A stretch of DNA of 64,000 nt from JAKLHL01 sp964411885 (lineage in GTDB: Bacteria; Bdellovibrionota; JAFGOL01), in NCBI GenBank assembly GCA_964411885.1, contig CAYPMK010000001.1, forward strand, positions 1-64,000, written 5' to 3'. The notes under the pieces were generated by a model that searched no databases, was not told where the DNA came from, and worked only from the letters and a program-made list of their open reading frames with translations. Positions 62,641 through 64,000 of the stretch are shown here, piece after piece. The first letter of the stretch is position 1, and the number at the start of each line of letters is the position of its first letter. The translations under genes were made by a program, and so were the position numbers.

Positions 62641-64000
62641 GCATCCTTGATGCTTTTTGATGGTATACATCGCTAGCTGGAACTAAACTTATTATTGCCC
62701 TAAGATTTGATTCCATTGATGCTGTGTCTTTGTATGATTTTTCAACTAAAGCTTTAGCATATAGTAGTTTAGCTTGGTCATGTTTCTTTTTGAAAATAGC
62801 ATTTAAAGATGTTTTTGCTTCAGCCTGATAAGGGAACACCGCTAATACTCTTTGATATATCTTAATAGCTTCTTCTTCTGCATCAGCCTTAGCCAATAAA
62901 GAAGCTTCTTTATTCATGTGAGAGAATAAACTGTTTGTTATAGATATAACTTTATTTTTAGTTCTAAAAGCCTTCAAGAAAGATGTTCTTCCACTTTGTC
63001 CTTGTCCCATTGCTATTATTTTATTAGCAAGTTCGAATGCCGTTGTATAATCCTGTGTTTTGAATGCTCTGGTCATTTCATTAGCATATATCTCTGCCTG
63101 AGGGATTGTTTTTGATTCGGTGCTTTCTATTACTGGCTGATGTTTCTTGGTTATTTCACTCTGCGCCAAGAGTATTCCATCATAAGCACTGTTGTTGTAT
63201 TCATCTATTTCTAGTATTTTTGAATATATATTGATAGCGTTCTCGAATTCTTCACGACCTAAAGCCTGGCTTCCTTGTTCAAGAAGTTTTGATATTAGCT
63301 CTCTTTTTTCTGATTCTTTCTCTAATTTTTCAAGTTTTTCGTCTGCTAATGAGTTGTTACCTAGAGCTTCTTCACATGTTGCTATAAAAGCAGGAGCTAT
63401 AACAGAATTTGGAACCATAGCAAAATAAGCTTCCATTGATTTTTTTGCCAAAGCAAAGTTTTTTGCCTTGAAATGATATTCAGCAAGCTTAAACATGTTC
63501 AATGCTCTAACACGATCTTCTTCACTTAATTTTGTTCCAGTTAGCTCCTGTTCAGCTGTTAATATTTCTTGTATTTTTGCTTTTTGGATAGAAGGAATAA
63601 CTTTTGCCTCTTTTTCTGGTCCTGTTAACAAAAGCGTTAGTGCAAATGCTAAAATACTTATAGCAGAAGCTGTTACAACATTTTTCTTTGTCCATTTTGT
63701 TAGTTTTGGAGCATATTTCTTTTCAAAAGAGCTGTTGTCTATAGTTAAAGGACGTAAAGAGACCTTATTCATATTTAGGTCTTCTCTTGTTAGAACAAAA
63801 CTAAAAGAACTTGTTCCAGCAACTATTTTGTCATTACCTGTAAGGATGGCTTTTCTAACTTTTTTGCCGTTAACGATTAATCCGTTAGAGCTATTAAGGT
63901 CTTTTATCTCAAATTTTCCGTCGGTCCTTACCAACATAAAATGGTTTCTTGAAAGTTTGTCATCATCAACGCATATGTCACATTGTTTTGATCTTCCAAC
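62621..64000 (-). CDS. FHA-domain membrane protein with TPR-like repeats (N-terminus cut by window edge)
   Basis: 459 residues visible; the gene begins beyond 64000. The frame shows most of an FHA domain: VGRSKQCDICVDDDKLSRNH, DLNSSNGLIVNGKKV (the phosphothreonine-binding residues GR..S.NH and N-G). A TM helix follows (VVTASAISILAFALTLLLTG), then helical, TPR-like repeats to the C-terminus (for example ALNMFKLAEYHFKAKNFALA, AIKIYQRVLAVFPYQAEA). The FHA part is cytoplasmic, the TPRs periplasmic. Such proteins are scaffolds of secretion or pilus machines, or of kinase signalling. Confidence 0.88.
   Translation of the reverse strand, partial: VGRSKQCDICVDDDKLSRNHFMLVRTDGKFEIKDLNSSNGLIVNGKKVRKAILTGNDKIVAGTSSFSFVLTREDLNMNKVSLRPLTIDNSSFEKKYAPKLTKWTKKNVVTASAISILAFALTLLLTGPEKEAKVIPSIQKAKIQEILTAEQELTGTKLSEEDRVRALNMFKLAEYHFKAKNFALAKKSMEAYFAMVPNSVIAPAFIATCEEALGNNSLADEKLEKLEKESEKRELISKLLEQGSQALGREEFENAINIYSKILEIDEYNNSAYDGILLAQSEITKKHQPVIESTESKTIPQAEIYANEMTRAFKTQDYTTAFELANKIIAMGQGQSGRTSFLKAFRTKNKVISITNSLFSHMNKEASLLAKADAEEEAIKIYQRVLAVFPYQAEAKTSLNAIFKKKHDQAKLLYAKALVEKSYKDTASMESNLRAIISLVPASDVYHQKASRMLKDLAS

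Noticed and set aside
1..64000. CRISPR arrays, prophage, transposase or rRNA
   Set aside because: I saw no regular repeat-spacer series, no phage or transposase motif and no rRNA sequence on either strand; short or degenerate copies could be missed by eye.

Overview
The window is an AT-rich, densely packed stretch of chromosome from a Gram-negative bacterium with a lipopolysaccharide-bearing outer membrane. Evidence for this includes heptose epimerase (hldD), an AsmA protein, an Omp85 barrel, several signal-peptide beta-barrels and Lol-like components. Shine-Dalgarno sites of the AGGAGG/GGGGAGG type precede most starts. Isoleucine ATA and arginine AGA/AGG codons are very common. The order tgt-yajC-secD-secF-recJ, the GyrB insertion type and the queCD-DUF366 group resemble deltaproteobacterial and related lineages, but no gene here fixes the phylum. 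A run of 100 N marks a scaffold gap, so this looks like a draft or metagenome-derived contig. I see no phage, transposase, CRISPR array or rRNA. The only tRNA is a tRNA-Ser(GGA).

Layout. 1-6882: pyruvate kinase (minus, runs off the edge), an exported protein, and the two subunits of a type IIA topoisomerase in tight overlap. 6883-7109: a 181-nt imperfect palindrome between convergent genes. 7110-8606: Omp85-type barrel (minus). 8708-23989: a long plus-strand run: gatCAB, an AsmA protein interrupted by the gap, mtnA, a GYF_2 membrane protein, tryptophanase, tgt, yajC-secD-secF and recJ. 24100-31609: lytic transglycosylase, queD-queC-DUF366, PIN-PhoH ATPase, PilZ protein, thyX, a divergent GpsA-like dehydrogenase, two small proteins and ssb.

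31662-35270 (minus): SPOR protein, manC, PAP2 phosphatase and a cyclic-2,3-diphosphoglycerate-synthetase-like GTPase, each overlapping the next. hldD diverges at 35382. 36301-38300 (minus): recO and a degenerate MgtE. 38402-40349: a KAS III enzyme and a UPF0104 membrane protein, tail to tail. 40389-46860 (plus): an envelope operon: EamA transporter, beta-barrel, Mpv17/PMP22-like protein, DUF3047, lipoprotein solute-binding protein, second barrel, DedA. 46862-48313 (minus): canonical mgtE behind tRNA-Ser. Its promoter shares a -35 box with the divergent terC promoter. 49356-55488: a Lol/MacB-like ABC cassette with a LolA-like protein and an outer-membrane barrel. 55453-57843 (minus): an arsenic-type operon (DUF134 regulator, CTCS-type permease, ACR3). 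58020-58570: a 24-residue microprotein and Hsp20. 58660-64000: two convergent HAD phosphatases, an aldehyde-dehydrogenase-fold protein lacking both catalytic residues, mltG, and an FHA-TPR membrane protein leaving the window.

Much of the window serves the envelope: Sec translocation, lipid or lipoprotein traffic, LPS sugars, murein cutting and metal transport. The rest is housekeeping, namely topology, amidated tRNA, queuosine and DNA repair. The strongest curiosities are the palindromic element, the catalytically dead ALDH homologue, the topoisomerase A subunit without a GyrA box, the Lol-like cassette ending in a barrel, the DUF134-led arsenic operon, the microprotein before Hsp20 and the shared -35 element of terC and tRNA-Ser/mgtE.
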